A program made the position numbers and the translations under genes. Of a stretch of DNA of 64,000 nucleotides, positions 56,564 through 64,000 are shown in pieces. Source of the stretch: Kosakonia oryzendophytica (GTDB lineage: Bacteria > Pseudomonadota > Gammaproteobacteria > Enterobacterales > Enterobacteriaceae); the NCBI RefSeq assembly GCF_900094925.1, contig NZ_FMAY01000004.1:290406-354405 (forward strand). Reading direction: 5' to 3'. Below the pieces are notes generated by a model. That model was not told the DNA's origin. It saw only the letters and a list, made by a program, of their open reading frames with translations, and ran no database searches. Numbering within the stretch: position 1 is the first letter of the stretch; each line of letters opens with the position of its first letter.

Positions 56564-58407
56564 TGGATAATCTCTACGTCATCAAAGCCGGAAGCAGCAC
56601 TCTGTACAGCGGCAGTGGTTTTTTCCGCGAAGTGATGGAGATCAGCCGCGCCGGCGGTAAGGTACTGGTGATCTGCGGCGGCGCGGAGGCTATCGAACGG
56701 GAGTACCGCCACCAGGAGATCGACGTCGCCTACCTGCCACTGGCGAACGGCGATCGGGTGCGCTATTGCAGCCCGGAGCACATGGACGTGATCCTCAAAG
56801 CCTACCGCGAGCGCATTGGCAACCTGATTAACCTGGCGGCGCAAACGCTGGATTTTTCTGCCTATTATCAGGTCGCTGGCGACAACCAGCTGGTGACCGG
56901 AAAACTGGGCAAGCCACTGAAAATCACCGAAGGCGGTCGCAGCCGCATTGTGCGCGACTCGCTTTATGGTGGATTCAATGACGCAAAAACCGCTGTCCTG
57001 CGTGCACTGCTGGAAAGCTATGACATTGTTTTTCTCTCACCGCCTATCTGGGAAAGCCACGCGCGTCAGTACATCAATATTGATGCCGATATGCTGGCCG
57101 CACACCTGGCGGTGGCGCTGAACGCCAACCATCTGCGCTTTGTCACCGGTACGGCGGGGATCCTGCGGGACATCAATGATAGCGCCAGCACTCTGCACGA
57201 TGTCTACGCCGATGACGAACTGGCGGTAAGCGGGCGGATGAAACAGAAAGTCCGCGCCTGCCAGCTTGCGTTGCAACAGGGCGTGTGCGATATCGCCATC
57301 AATGGCCCGCACTCACTCTCTGCCACCGCCACCTGGTTCTGGCGTGGTACCGGCGTCAGCGAGCCAATGCGCTTATTGAACATGATGGTCAATATCTCAT
57401 CCATTTCTGGGGATGAGTCGGTACTGGCGAACTTCCTGTCCCAGCGCCTGGCCGGTAGCGGTATCGATGCGCAGATTGACCCGGCTGGCAACCTGGTGCT
57501 GAGCAAAGGCAACGGGCCAAACACCCTGCTGATGCTCGGCCATCTGGATACCGTGCCGGGGCTGTGGCGCAGCGATGCCGGCGAGGATTTTGTCAGCGGT
57601 CGCGGCAGCGTCGACGCCAAAGGCTGCCTGGCGAACTTTATCGACGTTCTGCGACAGGTTGAGGTGCCGCCCCACGCACGTTTGCTGGTGGTGGGCGCGA
57701 CCGAAGAAGAGGTGTCCTCCTCGAAAGGCGCTTACTACGTACGCGACAACTATCCCGCCAACGCGGTGATCATTGGCGAACCCAGCGGCGTGATGCATGT
57801 TGCCATTGGCTATTATGGCCTGCTGAAGATCAAAGTGACCGCGCGCAAAGGCATGGAGCACACCGCCGCACGGGACGCGAAAACCTCTATCGAACACGTT
57901 TATGAAGCCGCTGGCGCGCTGCGGGCGGTGATGAATGATTTTGACAGCAACAATATCTCCAACATCATCGGCATCACCCATCGCCACGCGCTTTCTTATG
58001 AAGAGTCACAGTTGGTGATCAATTTCCGTGTTTCGCCGGAGGCGCGCCCTGGTTACATCGAACCGCTGCTTGCGCTGAGCGGCAATGGGATCACGGTGGA
58101 GATCGAGCGCAGCACACCGGGCTATAAATCGTCACGCACCAACCCACTCTATCGCGCGCTTAACCAGGCGTTTAGTCGCGTACTAACGGACACCCCGCCG
58201 CGCCCGGTGGTGAAAAAAGGCACCTGCGACATGAATACGCTGGCGACAAGCTGGCGCAACGTACCGTTCATCGCCTATGGCCCCGGTGATTCCGCGCTGG
58301 ATCATACCGACAAAGAGGTCAATTACACCGAGGATGTGCTGCTGTCGCGGCGCATTTTGCAGGAGACCGTTGTCAACTGGATGCGACTGAATGGAGGAGA
58401 GAAGTAA
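56563..58407 (+). CDS. LysZ kinase-LysK peptidase fusion
   Basis: A 614-residue fusion of two carrier-pathway enzymes. Residues 1 to about 270 form an amino acid kinase domain of the NAGK/LysZ type (YVIKAGSS, INIDADMLA with Asp174/Asp176, SGRMKQK) that would phosphorylate the LysW-bound side-chain carboxylate. Residues 280-614 form an M20 metallopeptidase of the LysK/ArgE type: GHLDT (His327, Asp329), Asp351, EEE (381-383), GEP (Glu406) and LDHTDKE (His581), which would release the finished amino acid. The ATG at 56563 (TAATG overlap) is preferred over the GTG at 56554. The two are separate genes in known LysW systems. Confidence 0.92.
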   Translation: MDNLYVIKAGSSTLYSGSGFFREVMEISRAGGKVLVICGGAEAIEREYRHQEIDVAYLPLANGDRVRYCSPEHMDVILKAYRERIGNLINLAAQTLDFSAYYQVAGDNQLVTGKLGKPLKITEGGRSRIVRDSLYGGFNDAKTAVLRALLESYDIVFLSPPIWESHARQYINIDADMLAAHLAVALNANHLRFVTGTAGILRDINDSASTLHDVYADDELAVSGRMKQKVRACQLALQQGVCDIAINGPHSLSATATWFWRGTGVSEPMRLLNMMVNISSISGDESVLANFLSQRLAGSGIDAQIDPAGNLVLSKGNGPNTLLMLGHLDTVPGLWRSDAGEDFVSGRGSVDAKGCLANFIDVLRQVEVPPHARLLVVGATEEEVSSSKGAYYVRDNYPANAVIIGEPSGVMHVAIGYYGLLKIKVTARKGMEHTAARDAKTSIEHVYEAAGALRAVMNDFDSNNISNIIGITHRHALSYEESQLVINFRVSPEARPGYIEPLLALSGNGITVEIERSTPGYKSSRTNPLYRALNQAFSRVLTDTPPRPVVKKGTCDMNTLATSWRNVPFIAYGPGDSALDHTDKEVNYTEDVLLSRRILQETVVNWMRLNGGEK

Positions 58408-59195
58408 TGGCCTCGTTGCATGAACTGCCCGCACTGGCTGCCCAGGCGCGCGGCGTGATTATTGATATCGCCGCCAGTGATGTCGGTTGTCATATTGGCG
58501 GCTCGCTGTCTGTCATCGATATTCTGCTGTACGCCCTTAACCGCTATCAGGCCGATGAGCATAACTGCGTGGTGCTGAGCAAAGGGCATGCCGCCGCTGC
58601 GCTTTATAGCGCACTGTACGTGCTCGGCTACAGCGACACCAACCCGGCGGAACACTATGGCCGCAGCGATTCACTGCTGACCGGCCACCCGAACCATAAA
58701 ATTCCGCATATTCGTTTCTCTACCGGCAGCCTCGGGCACGGCATCGGCTATGCCGCAGGCTGGGCACTGGCGCAGCGTCAGTTGAAGAGCAACGGCATTG
58801 CCGTGGCGATTGGCGGTGATGGCGAGTTGCAGGAAGGGTTGTGTTGGGAAGTGCTACAGGTGCTGTCAGCGCAGGAGATCGGCAACCTCGTGTATGTCAT
58901 TGATAACAATGGCGCGCAAAATGATGGTTATGTCCGGGATATCTCCCCCATCGCCGATATCAAAGCGCGTTTTGCCTCTTACCGCATGGATGTGGTGGAA
59001 ATTGACGGACACGACTTCAGGCAACTGGAGCAGGCATTTTCCGCACGGCAAAACCGCGGTCTGGTGATCATCGCCAACACGGTGAAAGGCAAAGGCATTG
59101 CCGAGCTGGAGGGCAATCCGTCCTGTCACTACGCCAAACTGAAACTTCACCAGGCAATCAAATGGAAAAGGAGACTCGCCGATGCTGTCAGGTAG
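58407..59195 (+). CDS. Transketolase, N-terminal subunit
   Basis: A 262-residue thiamine-diphosphate-binding half of a split transketolase. The ThDP motif GDGE (137-140) through NN (167-168) is complete, with HIGGSLSVIDIL and KGHAAAALYSALY from the active site. It needs the C-terminal subunit encoded next. Split transketolases occur in secondary metabolism and archaea. The start overlaps the previous stop by one base. Confidence 0.92.
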   Translation: MASLHELPALAAQARGVIIDIAASDVGCHIGGSLSVIDILLYALNRYQADEHNCVVLSKGHAAAALYSALYVLGYSDTNPAEHYGRSDSLLTGHPNHKIPHIRFSTGSLGHGIGYAAGWALAQRQLKSNGIAVAIGGDGELQEGLCWEVLQVLSAQEIGNLVYVIDNNGAQNDGYVRDISPIADIKARFASYRMDVVEIDGHDFRQLEQAFSARQNRGLVIIANTVKGKGIAELEGNPSCHYAKLKLHQAIKWKRRLADAVR

Positions 59196-60105
59196 AGACG
59201 CGTGCAAGGATGAACTGGTTAACTGCGCGCAGGAAGACGCGAAAATAGTGTGCCTGGAGGCCGATCTTGGCGGGCGAAATCACCCTTTTCAACAGCGCTT
59301 CCCGGACCGTTTTTACAATATCGGCATCGCAGAGATGGCCGCCATCGATATGTGCACCGGGCTTGCCGCTGCCGGATTTAAACCCTTCTTCACCACCTTC
59401 GCGCCGTTCGCTGCACTGCGATGTGCGGAGGCTATCAAGCTGTCGCTCGGCTATATGGGCCAACCGATCACCGTGATTGGCGCGTATGGCGGCGTCTCTG
59501 GCGGCTGGTTTGGCACCACGCATCACAGCCTGGAAGATGTCGGTGCCGTGCGGTTGTTCCCCGGTATCCGTATCGCCTGCCCGTATGGCGAAGCTGAAAC
59601 ACGCCAGGTGCTGCGCAACGCCGCCCAGGGCAATGAGCCTTGTTATATCCGGCTGGGACGCAACGACGTTTACCCCGACCTTGCACGCTCGGCGGAATTC
59701 GACACGTTGATCGTTGAGCAGGATTATCGCGCCAGCCACCCTGTTACGCTGGTATCAGTAGGCGAAAAAGCCACGCAATTGTGCGTCGCCGCCAAACAGG
59801 AACTGGGTGAAATCAATCACCTGCACTTGTGTTATGTGGATAACGCTTCCCTGCACCACCTTATGCCGGATATCGCCCGGCTTGCTGGCCCGCTGCTGGT
59901 GGTGGAAGAACATCGCCGCGCGGGCAGCGTGGCAGCGGAACTGGCGCTCAGCATGCCGCATAAACAGGTGCTTTCTTACACCCCCAACGATGACTGGCCG
60001 CAGTACGGCGGCAGCCAGGACGATGTCCTGGCGGGCCTGAATTTCTCTCTTGAAAGGTTACTCACCACCATAAAAGACATTATTTATGCCAAGGAGCATG
60101 TATGA
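59182..60105 (+). CDS. Transketolase, C-terminal subunit
   Basis: A 307-residue subunit with the pyrimidine-binding and C-terminal domains. The conserved catalytic glutamate lies in FYNIGIAEMAAID (Glu51), and the active-site segment YGGVSGGWFGTTHHSLEDV is typical of transketolase pyrimidine domains. It overlaps the N-subunit gene by 14 bases with AGGAG 8 bases before the ATG. Together the two should transfer a two-carbon ketol unit from a sugar phosphate to an aldehyde acceptor, here probably the carrier-bound semialdehyde. Confidence 0.92.
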   Translation: MLSGRDACKDELVNCAQEDAKIVCLEADLGGRNHPFQQRFPDRFYNIGIAEMAAIDMCTGLAAAGFKPFFTTFAPFAALRCAEAIKLSLGYMGQPITVIGAYGGVSGGWFGTTHHSLEDVGAVRLFPGIRIACPYGEAETRQVLRNAAQGNEPCYIRLGRNDVYPDLARSAEFDTLIVEQDYRASHPVTLVSVGEKATQLCVAAKQELGEINHLHLCYVDNASLHHLMPDIARLAGPLLVVEEHRRAGSVAAELALSMPHKQVLSYTPNDDWPQYGGSQDDVLAGLNFSLERLLTTIKDIIYAKEHV

Positions 60106-61328
60106 GCACGAGCTTTGCCATTTTAAAAGATCCGCGTTTCCGGGCGTTTTTTCTCTCTGATATCGTTTCAGGGTTTGGCGTCGGGATGGCGACGATCGGG
60201 GCCAACTGGTTTGTGCTGATGAAAACCGGGTCGAATCAATATGTCGGCATCCTGCTGGCGGTGAACGTAATTGCAGGGTTTGTGGCTTCCCTCTTTTCCG
60301 GGGTGATCACCGATAAATATAACCGTAAGACCGTGATCTTTTTCACCCATGCTATTCGCGCGATCTTTTTGCTGCTGCTCTTCGTCATGCTGTCGAATTT
60401 CAATTTCAATATGTACTACCTGTACGCGTTCGCCATTATTAATGGCGTCGGCTGGACGGTGTATATGTCGGCTTCGCGCAGCTTCCTGCAAGAAATTCTT
60501 GAAGAGAAAAAATATGTCACCGGCAACTCTTTGCTGGAGATCAGCTTGCAGGTCGGGATGTTTCTTGCGGCGGCAGCGTCCGGGTTTATTTATAAATACT
60601 TCAGCTTTAACGCCATTCTGCTGGTGAATGCGCTGATGTTTGTCTTCAGCGCCATCGCCATTAACCTGATTAAATACCGCGCCGTCGCCCGTGAAACCAA
60701 CAGCGAAAATTACACCTTAATGCTGCGCCGCGGCTGGTCATTCCTCTATGAAAACAAAGGCATTTTCGTGCTTGGCGTCGTGTCGATTGTGCCGCTGATT
60801 GTCACCATGATCTATAACGTGGTGCTGCCGGACTACGTGAACAACACCCTGCAACGGGATAGCGTCACTTTCGGTTTTGCGGATATGTCTTACGGCATTG
60901 GCGGGTTGCTTTCCGGGATCATGATGTCGTCGCTGGCCATGAAGCTGGACGCCCGCAAATTAATCAGCGCCTTCTTTGTTCTGGCCTGCATCAACCTGTT
61001 ATTCCTCAGCCAGAACAGCTTCGTCTTTAATTTATATCTGTGCAGCCTGTTACTGGGTCTGTGCAACTCTTCACTGCGTATCTTAATGAACTCCCTGCTG
61101 ATGCAAACCGTGCCAAAAGATTATATGGGGCGTTCGATGGCGGTGTGGATCGGTATTTCCCTGATCTGCCAGTGCCTCTTCTCACTGTTTATTGGTTCCT
61201 ACCTCGATCAGCATGGCGCAATGATTGGCATTGTGATCATGGCGCTGATGATGGGGGCGGGATTCGTCATGTTTGTTCTTAATCAACTGTTGCTCTCAAA
61301 AAAGCATCCTGAAAATTTACAGGGGTAA
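60102..61328 (+). CDS. MFS transporter of the carrier-protein cluster
   Basis: A 408-residue major-facilitator protein with 12 predicted membrane segments, of the enterobactin-exporter-like (EntS/MdtL-style) group of MFS permeases: GFGVGMATIGANWFV, FSGVITDKYNRKTVIF (the loop 2-3 motif) and a matching repeat. Its location after the biosynthetic genes and before a peptide ligase suggests export of the product, with possible self-protection. AAGGAGC precedes the ATG, which overlaps the transketolase stop by 4 bases. Confidence 0.88.
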   Translation: MSTSFAILKDPRFRAFFLSDIVSGFGVGMATIGANWFVLMKTGSNQYVGILLAVNVIAGFVASLFSGVITDKYNRKTVIFFTHAIRAIFLLLLFVMLSNFNFNMYYLYAFAIINGVGWTVYMSASRSFLQEILEEKKYVTGNSLLEISLQVGMFLAAAASGFIYKYFSFNAILLVNALMFVFSAIAINLIKYRAVARETNSENYTLMLRRGWSFLYENKGIFVLGVVSIVPLIVTMIYNVVLPDYVNNTLQRDSVTFGFADMSYGIGGLLSGIMMSSLAMKLDARKLISAFFVLACINLLFLSQNSFVFNLYLCSLLLGLCNSSLRILMNSLLMQTVPKDYMGRSMAVWIGISLICQCLFSLFIGSYLDQHGAMIGIVIMALMMGAGFVMFVLNQLLLSKKHPENLQG

Positions 61329-61333
61329 CGACC

Positions 61334-62569
61334 ATGTCAGATAAAAAAGTCATTTTTTTGGTTGAGCCGAGTTTCTTCGGCGTCAGTTTTGCCCGTGAGG
61401 CACACAAAGCAGGTTTCTACGTTGTGGTGCTGGTTTCGGCAAAAGACAACCCACAGCTCTATGGTTACGAAGGCGAATACGATGATTTGCTGGTCTGTGA
61501 TATCCGCGATGCGGATTCCATCTACCAGGCCATCTATAGCAGCCCGTATAAACGCATCGACGCGATGATTTCGGCAACGGACTATGCCATGGCGACCACC
61601 GCCGAGGCGGCGCAGCGTTTAAACATTCCTTGCATCAGCCATGAAACGGCGACGCTGGCACGTAACAAAGATTTGGCCCGTATTCGCTACAGCGAACGCG
61701 GCGTGCCGAGCGCACAGTTTAAAATTGTCCACCGGTTGGGAGAAGCGGAAGACGCGGCGGCAACTATTGGCTATCCGGTGGTACTGAAACCCACCAATAC
61801 GGCCAGCAGCCAGAACGTCTTTTTTATTAACGATCGCCAGCAACTGCGCGACGCATTTAAAGTGCTGGAAAATTTCACCACCAGCTACATGGGCTTCAGC
61901 GTGCGCAAAGAGTACCTGGTGGAAGAGTATCTGGAAGGGCCGGAATTCAGCGTTGAGATCTTCTTAACCCACGGCGAAGTGGTCTTCGCGGAAGTAACCG
62001 AAAAAGTCACGTCGCCGCTGCCTTACTTTGTTGAAATGTTCCACATCTTCCCGACGTCTGTACTGGAAGATAAAAAACCGCAGATGATTGAAGTGGCGCG
62101 CCAGGCGCTGGAGGCTATCGGCTTCACCAACGGCCCGGCGCACGTTGAGGTGAAATACACCCAAACCGGGCCGCGTATCGTTGAGGTCAACGGCCGACCG
62201 GGCGGCGATAATATTACCTCCGATCTGATCCCTGGCGCCTACCACCTCAACATTTTCCGCCAGGCGGTGTTTAATGCGCTGAAACTGCCGGTGGACTTTA
62301 CGGTGGAAAAACCGATGAGCTGCGCAGTAGGCTATATCTGCGCCGATCGTGACGGCGTGTTAGCGTCTATTGAGAACCTTGCCAGCGTGCAACACGATCA
62401 CGCGGTGCTGCGCTCCGCCATCAGCGTCAGACCGGGTGATAACGTCGTGGTGCCGAAAAGCTCCGATGACCGGTTAGGGTATTTTATTGTGCAGGCGGAA
62501 ACCCCGGCCAAAGCGAAAGCCAAGATCACCGAACTGATCGGCAAATTGAAACTGACCTACCGTAACTAA
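61334..62569 (+). CDS. ATP-grasp amino acid/dipeptide ligase
   Basis: A 411-residue ATP-grasp enzyme of the carbamoyl-phosphate-synthetase-like/L-amino-acid-ligase group. Motifs are PVVLKPTNTASSQNV (ATP loop), VEEYLEGPEFSVEIFL and the metal-binding EVNGRPGGDNI, followed by a C-terminal LAL-type domain (about 320-411). By family it forms a peptide or amide bond between an amino acid carboxylate and an amine. As last gene of the cluster it probably joins the LysW-made amino acid to a second amino acid. It begins five bases after the transporter stop. Confidence 0.88.
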   Translation: MSDKKVIFLVEPSFFGVSFAREAHKAGFYVVVLVSAKDNPQLYGYEGEYDDLLVCDIRDADSIYQAIYSSPYKRIDAMISATDYAMATTAEAAQRLNIPCISHETATLARNKDLARIRYSERGVPSAQFKIVHRLGEAEDAAATIGYPVVLKPTNTASSQNVFFINDRQQLRDAFKVLENFTTSYMGFSVRKEYLVEEYLEGPEFSVEIFLTHGEVVFAEVTEKVTSPLPYFVEMFHIFPTSVLEDKKPQMIEVARQALEAIGFTNGPAHVEVKYTQTGPRIVEVNGRPGGDNITSDLIPGAYHLNIFRQAVFNALKLPVDFTVEKPMSCAVGYICADRDGVLASIENLASVQHDHAVLRSAISVRPGDNVVVPKSSDDRLGYFIVQAETPAKAKAKITELIGKLKLTYRN

Positions 62570-62581
62570 TATCCGGACGCA

Positions 62582-62607
62582 GCCCCTCTCCCTTCTGCGG
62601 GAGGGGC
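62582..62607. terminator. G+C-rich hairpin after the biosynthetic cluster
   Basis: GCCCCTCTCCC pairs with GGGAGGGGC with one bulged base and a TTCTGC loop, 13 bases after the final stop. It lacks a T tract, so it may be a repeat-derived stem rather than a true terminator; similar CCCTCTCC/GGGAGAGG stems recur at 63901-63925. Confidence 0.5.
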
Positions 62608-62669
62608 ACATTGCTAACCCCTGCCGCCTGTTCTATAACGTAAATCCTCTTCATCAACGGATCCCGATA

Positions 62670-63149
62670 ATGGACACCAGGTTACAAGCCGCCATTGCCC
62701 TGCGCAAACAGGGCGAACATGAGCAAAGCCGGCAACTGTTACAGGCGCTGACTACCGAGTCGGAACTGCGCGCTCTCGCCTTTTTACATCTGGCTTGGTC
62801 TTACGATAACCAGGGTCTGGAGCAGGAAGCCGAGCACAGCTACCTTGCCGCTCTGGACGCAGGGTTGGATGAAGAAGATCGGTTCGAAGCTCAGTTTGGC
62901 CTCGCCTCCACCTGGCGCTGCCTTGGCAAATATCAGCAAGCCAAAGTACTGTTCGAAGAGATAATGATCGCATGGCCGCAGGCGACGGAAGTCAGGCCGT
63001 TTTACGCATTATGCCTGTACAACCTGGGTGAACATGAATGCGCAGTCAGCGTGTTGCTGGCGTCTGTGGCACAACACCCCGATGAACGTACAGCGCCCTA
63101 TCAAGAGGTTCTGCGCTATTACGCGCAGAACCCGGATCAACGCTGGTAA
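62670..63149 (+). CDS. Tetratricopeptide-repeat protein
   Basis: A 159-residue protein built almost wholly of TPR-like helix pairs: ALRKQGEHEQSRQLLQAL, AFLHLAWSYDNQGLEQEAEHSY, FGLASTWRCLGKYQQAKVLF and FYALCLYNLGEHECAVSVLL, four repeats of about 34 residues. It has no signal or membrane segment and therefore acts as a cytosolic scaffold. I do not assign a partner. It is separated from the cluster by 100 bases with a stem, so it probably has its own promoter. Confidence 0.85.
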   Translation: MDTRLQAAIALRKQGEHEQSRQLLQALTTESELRALAFLHLAWSYDNQGLEQEAEHSYLAALDAGLDEEDRFEAQFGLASTWRCLGKYQQAKVLFEEIMIAWPQATEVRPFYALCLYNLGEHECAVSVLLASVAQHPDERTAPYQEVLRYYAQNPDQRW

Positions 63150-63455
63150 CCGAAAGCCTGATAATCCTGGCAACGTGAGGGGTGAGGGGAAAAACGACAT
63201 TACGTTAACCCGCCAATAATTACCTGCTTGATCCCCTGAGAACATAGCTCTACGCACCCCGTAAACCTGTGCCAGCGTGTGCGGGGTGATCACGTCACCC
63301 GACGCACCATTTGGATACAGAAACGATTATTTGCCTTGCTTCCCCTGCCGCTTAACATCCTGATTCGTTTTCTGTTGCTCTGACATAGTTTTTAACGGCT
63401 TTTCATCAGCATGATGGATTACCCTCATGCCCTGCCCTGTTTTACGGATACCACC
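63150..63455. other. Intergenic region before the secreted protein gene
   Basis: These 306 bases carry a bulged palindrome GTGCGGGGTGA / TCACCCGACGCAC (about 63276-63306), a GTGAGGGGTGAGGGG motif (63176-63190) like the repeats at the window end, and a minus-strand frame of up to 33 codons (63428 to 63327) that encodes a basic Lys/Gln-rich peptide without a ribosome-binding site. None of these is secure. Confidence 0.45.
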
Positions 63456-63875
63456 ATGAAATATCCTCTGCTGCTGTTGCTCGGTCTGTTCTCAACGGCT
63501 CATGCCAACGATGCGATTAAGCTTAATTGCCCGATGCGTGGCACACTGACGGTGTCGTTTTTTGATTACCATCTGATCACGATGAAGTGGGGCGATCATT
63601 TTCAGGTCGCCTCCGGTAAAGAGCAGGGACATACCACCGCCGGCGTGCCGTTCTGGAGCACGACGTTTGGTAACGGCGACAACCTCGCCTTCTTTCCGAA
63701 CTCCGGCTCGTATTATCTGTTTTATGCAGGTTCACAGGAGCCAGTGCTGTGTACCGAGGTGGGAAGCTATGCTTACCCGGTGATCACACCGCCACGCTAT
63801 GAGAACAACGGCGGTGTAACGGAGAGCCAGGCGAAACGAACAGAAGATGATGTGGTACTGCACCCGGCGGCGTAG
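63456..63875 (+). CDS. Small secreted protein of unknown function
   Basis: A 139-residue exported protein. MKYPLLLLLGLFSTAHA is a clear Sec signal, so the start is the ATG at 63456 rather than 63411. The mature part has two cysteines (LNCPM and PVLCTEVG) that could form a disulfide, and many aromatic and glycine residues (FFDYHLITMKWGDHF, SGSYYLFYAGSQ) typical of a small beta-rich fold. The family is not recognised. Confidence 0.8.
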   Translation: MKYPLLLLLGLFSTAHANDAIKLNCPMRGTLTVSFFDYHLITMKWGDHFQVASGKEQGHTTAGVPFWSTTFGNGDNLAFFPNSGSYYLFYAGSQEPVLCTEVGSYAYPVITPPRYENNGGVTESQAKRTEDDVVLHPAA

Positions 63876-63915
63876 TTTTCTCGTTTTCCCCTCACCCTTG
63901 CCCTCTCCCCAAAGG

Positions 63916-64000
63916 GGAGAGGGGATGAAAAAACAGACCACTCTTCCCCAACGGAGAGGGGATGAAAAAACAGACCACCTTTCCCCGACGGAGAGGGGAT
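63916..64000. repeat. 37-bp tandem repeat at window end
   Basis: Units start at 63916, 63953 and 63990, each beginning GGAGAGGGGATGAAAAAAC. The first two full units differ at only a few bases in their last third (CTCTTCCCCAAC versus CCTTTCCCCGAC); the third is cut by the window end. The first unit overlaps a CCCTCTCCCC/GGGGAGAGGGG stem (63901-63924). The array starts 40 bases after the secreted-protein gene stop. Confidence 0.85.

Noticed and set aside
56554..58407. GTG start for the kinase-peptidase fusion
   Set aside because: The ATG nine bases later forms the TAATG overlap seen elsewhere in the cluster and has GGTGG at normal spacing.
51977..62569. Reading the cluster as a stray arginine or lysine biosynthesis locus
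   Set aside because: Enterics make both amino acids without LysW, and transketolase, DegT aminotransferase, exporter and peptide ligase have no place in either pathway.
63916..64000. CRISPR array
   Set aside because: The repeats are contiguous with no unique spacers, and no cas gene is present.

Overview
The window is a chromosomal segment of a motile member of the Enterobacteriaceae, closest in gene content and order to the Kosakonia/Enterobacter/Klebsiella group. The first 9 kb (mrdB-rlpA-dacA-ybeD-lipB-ybeF-lipA-tatE-ybeM-crcB-cspE-pagP) is the conserved enteric lip-dac neighbourhood. The genus is an inference; no rRNA or tRNA gene is present to fix it. I see no prophage, insertion sequence, integrase or CRISPR array.

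Layout. 1-9187: conserved core (cell wall, lipoate, Tat, fluoride export, cold-shock-like protein, lipid A palmitoylation). 9348-16014: a minus-strand copper/silver RND efflux operon (cusA-cusB-outer membrane factor-cusF-small Cys/Met/His-rich protein) lying between pagP and dcuC, which are neighbours in E. coli K-12. 16361-23371: dcuC, rna, rnk, uspG, ahpF, ahpC, dsbG. 23402-26518: methionine salvage (ybdL diverging from mtnBCD over MetJ boxes). 26856-32613: a DUF1349 protein, two divergent chemoreceptors and a small membrane-protein pair. 32795-35216: a stand-alone 2-isopropylmalate synthase and an AraC regulator. 35374-44031: the Klebsiella-type yiaKLX1X2PQRS operon for diketogulonate/ascorbate catabolism with its IclR repressor yiaJ. 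44044-50739: a Fur-boxed ferric-siderophore uptake and reduction operon. 50878-62569: a LysR regulator and a tightly overlapped 11-gene biosynthetic cluster. 62670-64000: a TPR protein, a small secreted protein and repeats.

The standout is 51977-62569. It holds a 57-residue LysW-type amino-group carrier protein ending in EDWGE, a LysX-like ATP-grasp ligase, a DegT aminotransferase plus a truncated DegT relative without the PLP lysine, a LysY-like reductase, a LysZ kinase fused to a LysK-type M20 peptidase, a two-subunit transketolase, an MFS transporter, an ATP-grasp amino acid ligase and a flavodoxin-fold oxidoreductase. No arginine or lysine pathway needs a transketolase. The combination matches the logic known from Streptomyces vazabitide A biosynthesis: carrier-bound glutamate semialdehyde is extended by two carbons and transaminated to a 2,6-diamino-5,7-dihydroxyheptanoate-type amino acid. 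I infer an enterobacterial carrier-protein pathway whose product is probably ligated into a small peptide and exported. The neighbouring operons (siderophore uptake, ascorbate catabolism, copper efflux, chemoreceptors) look like ordinary accessory modules of a plant- or environment-associated enteric and have no visible link to it.
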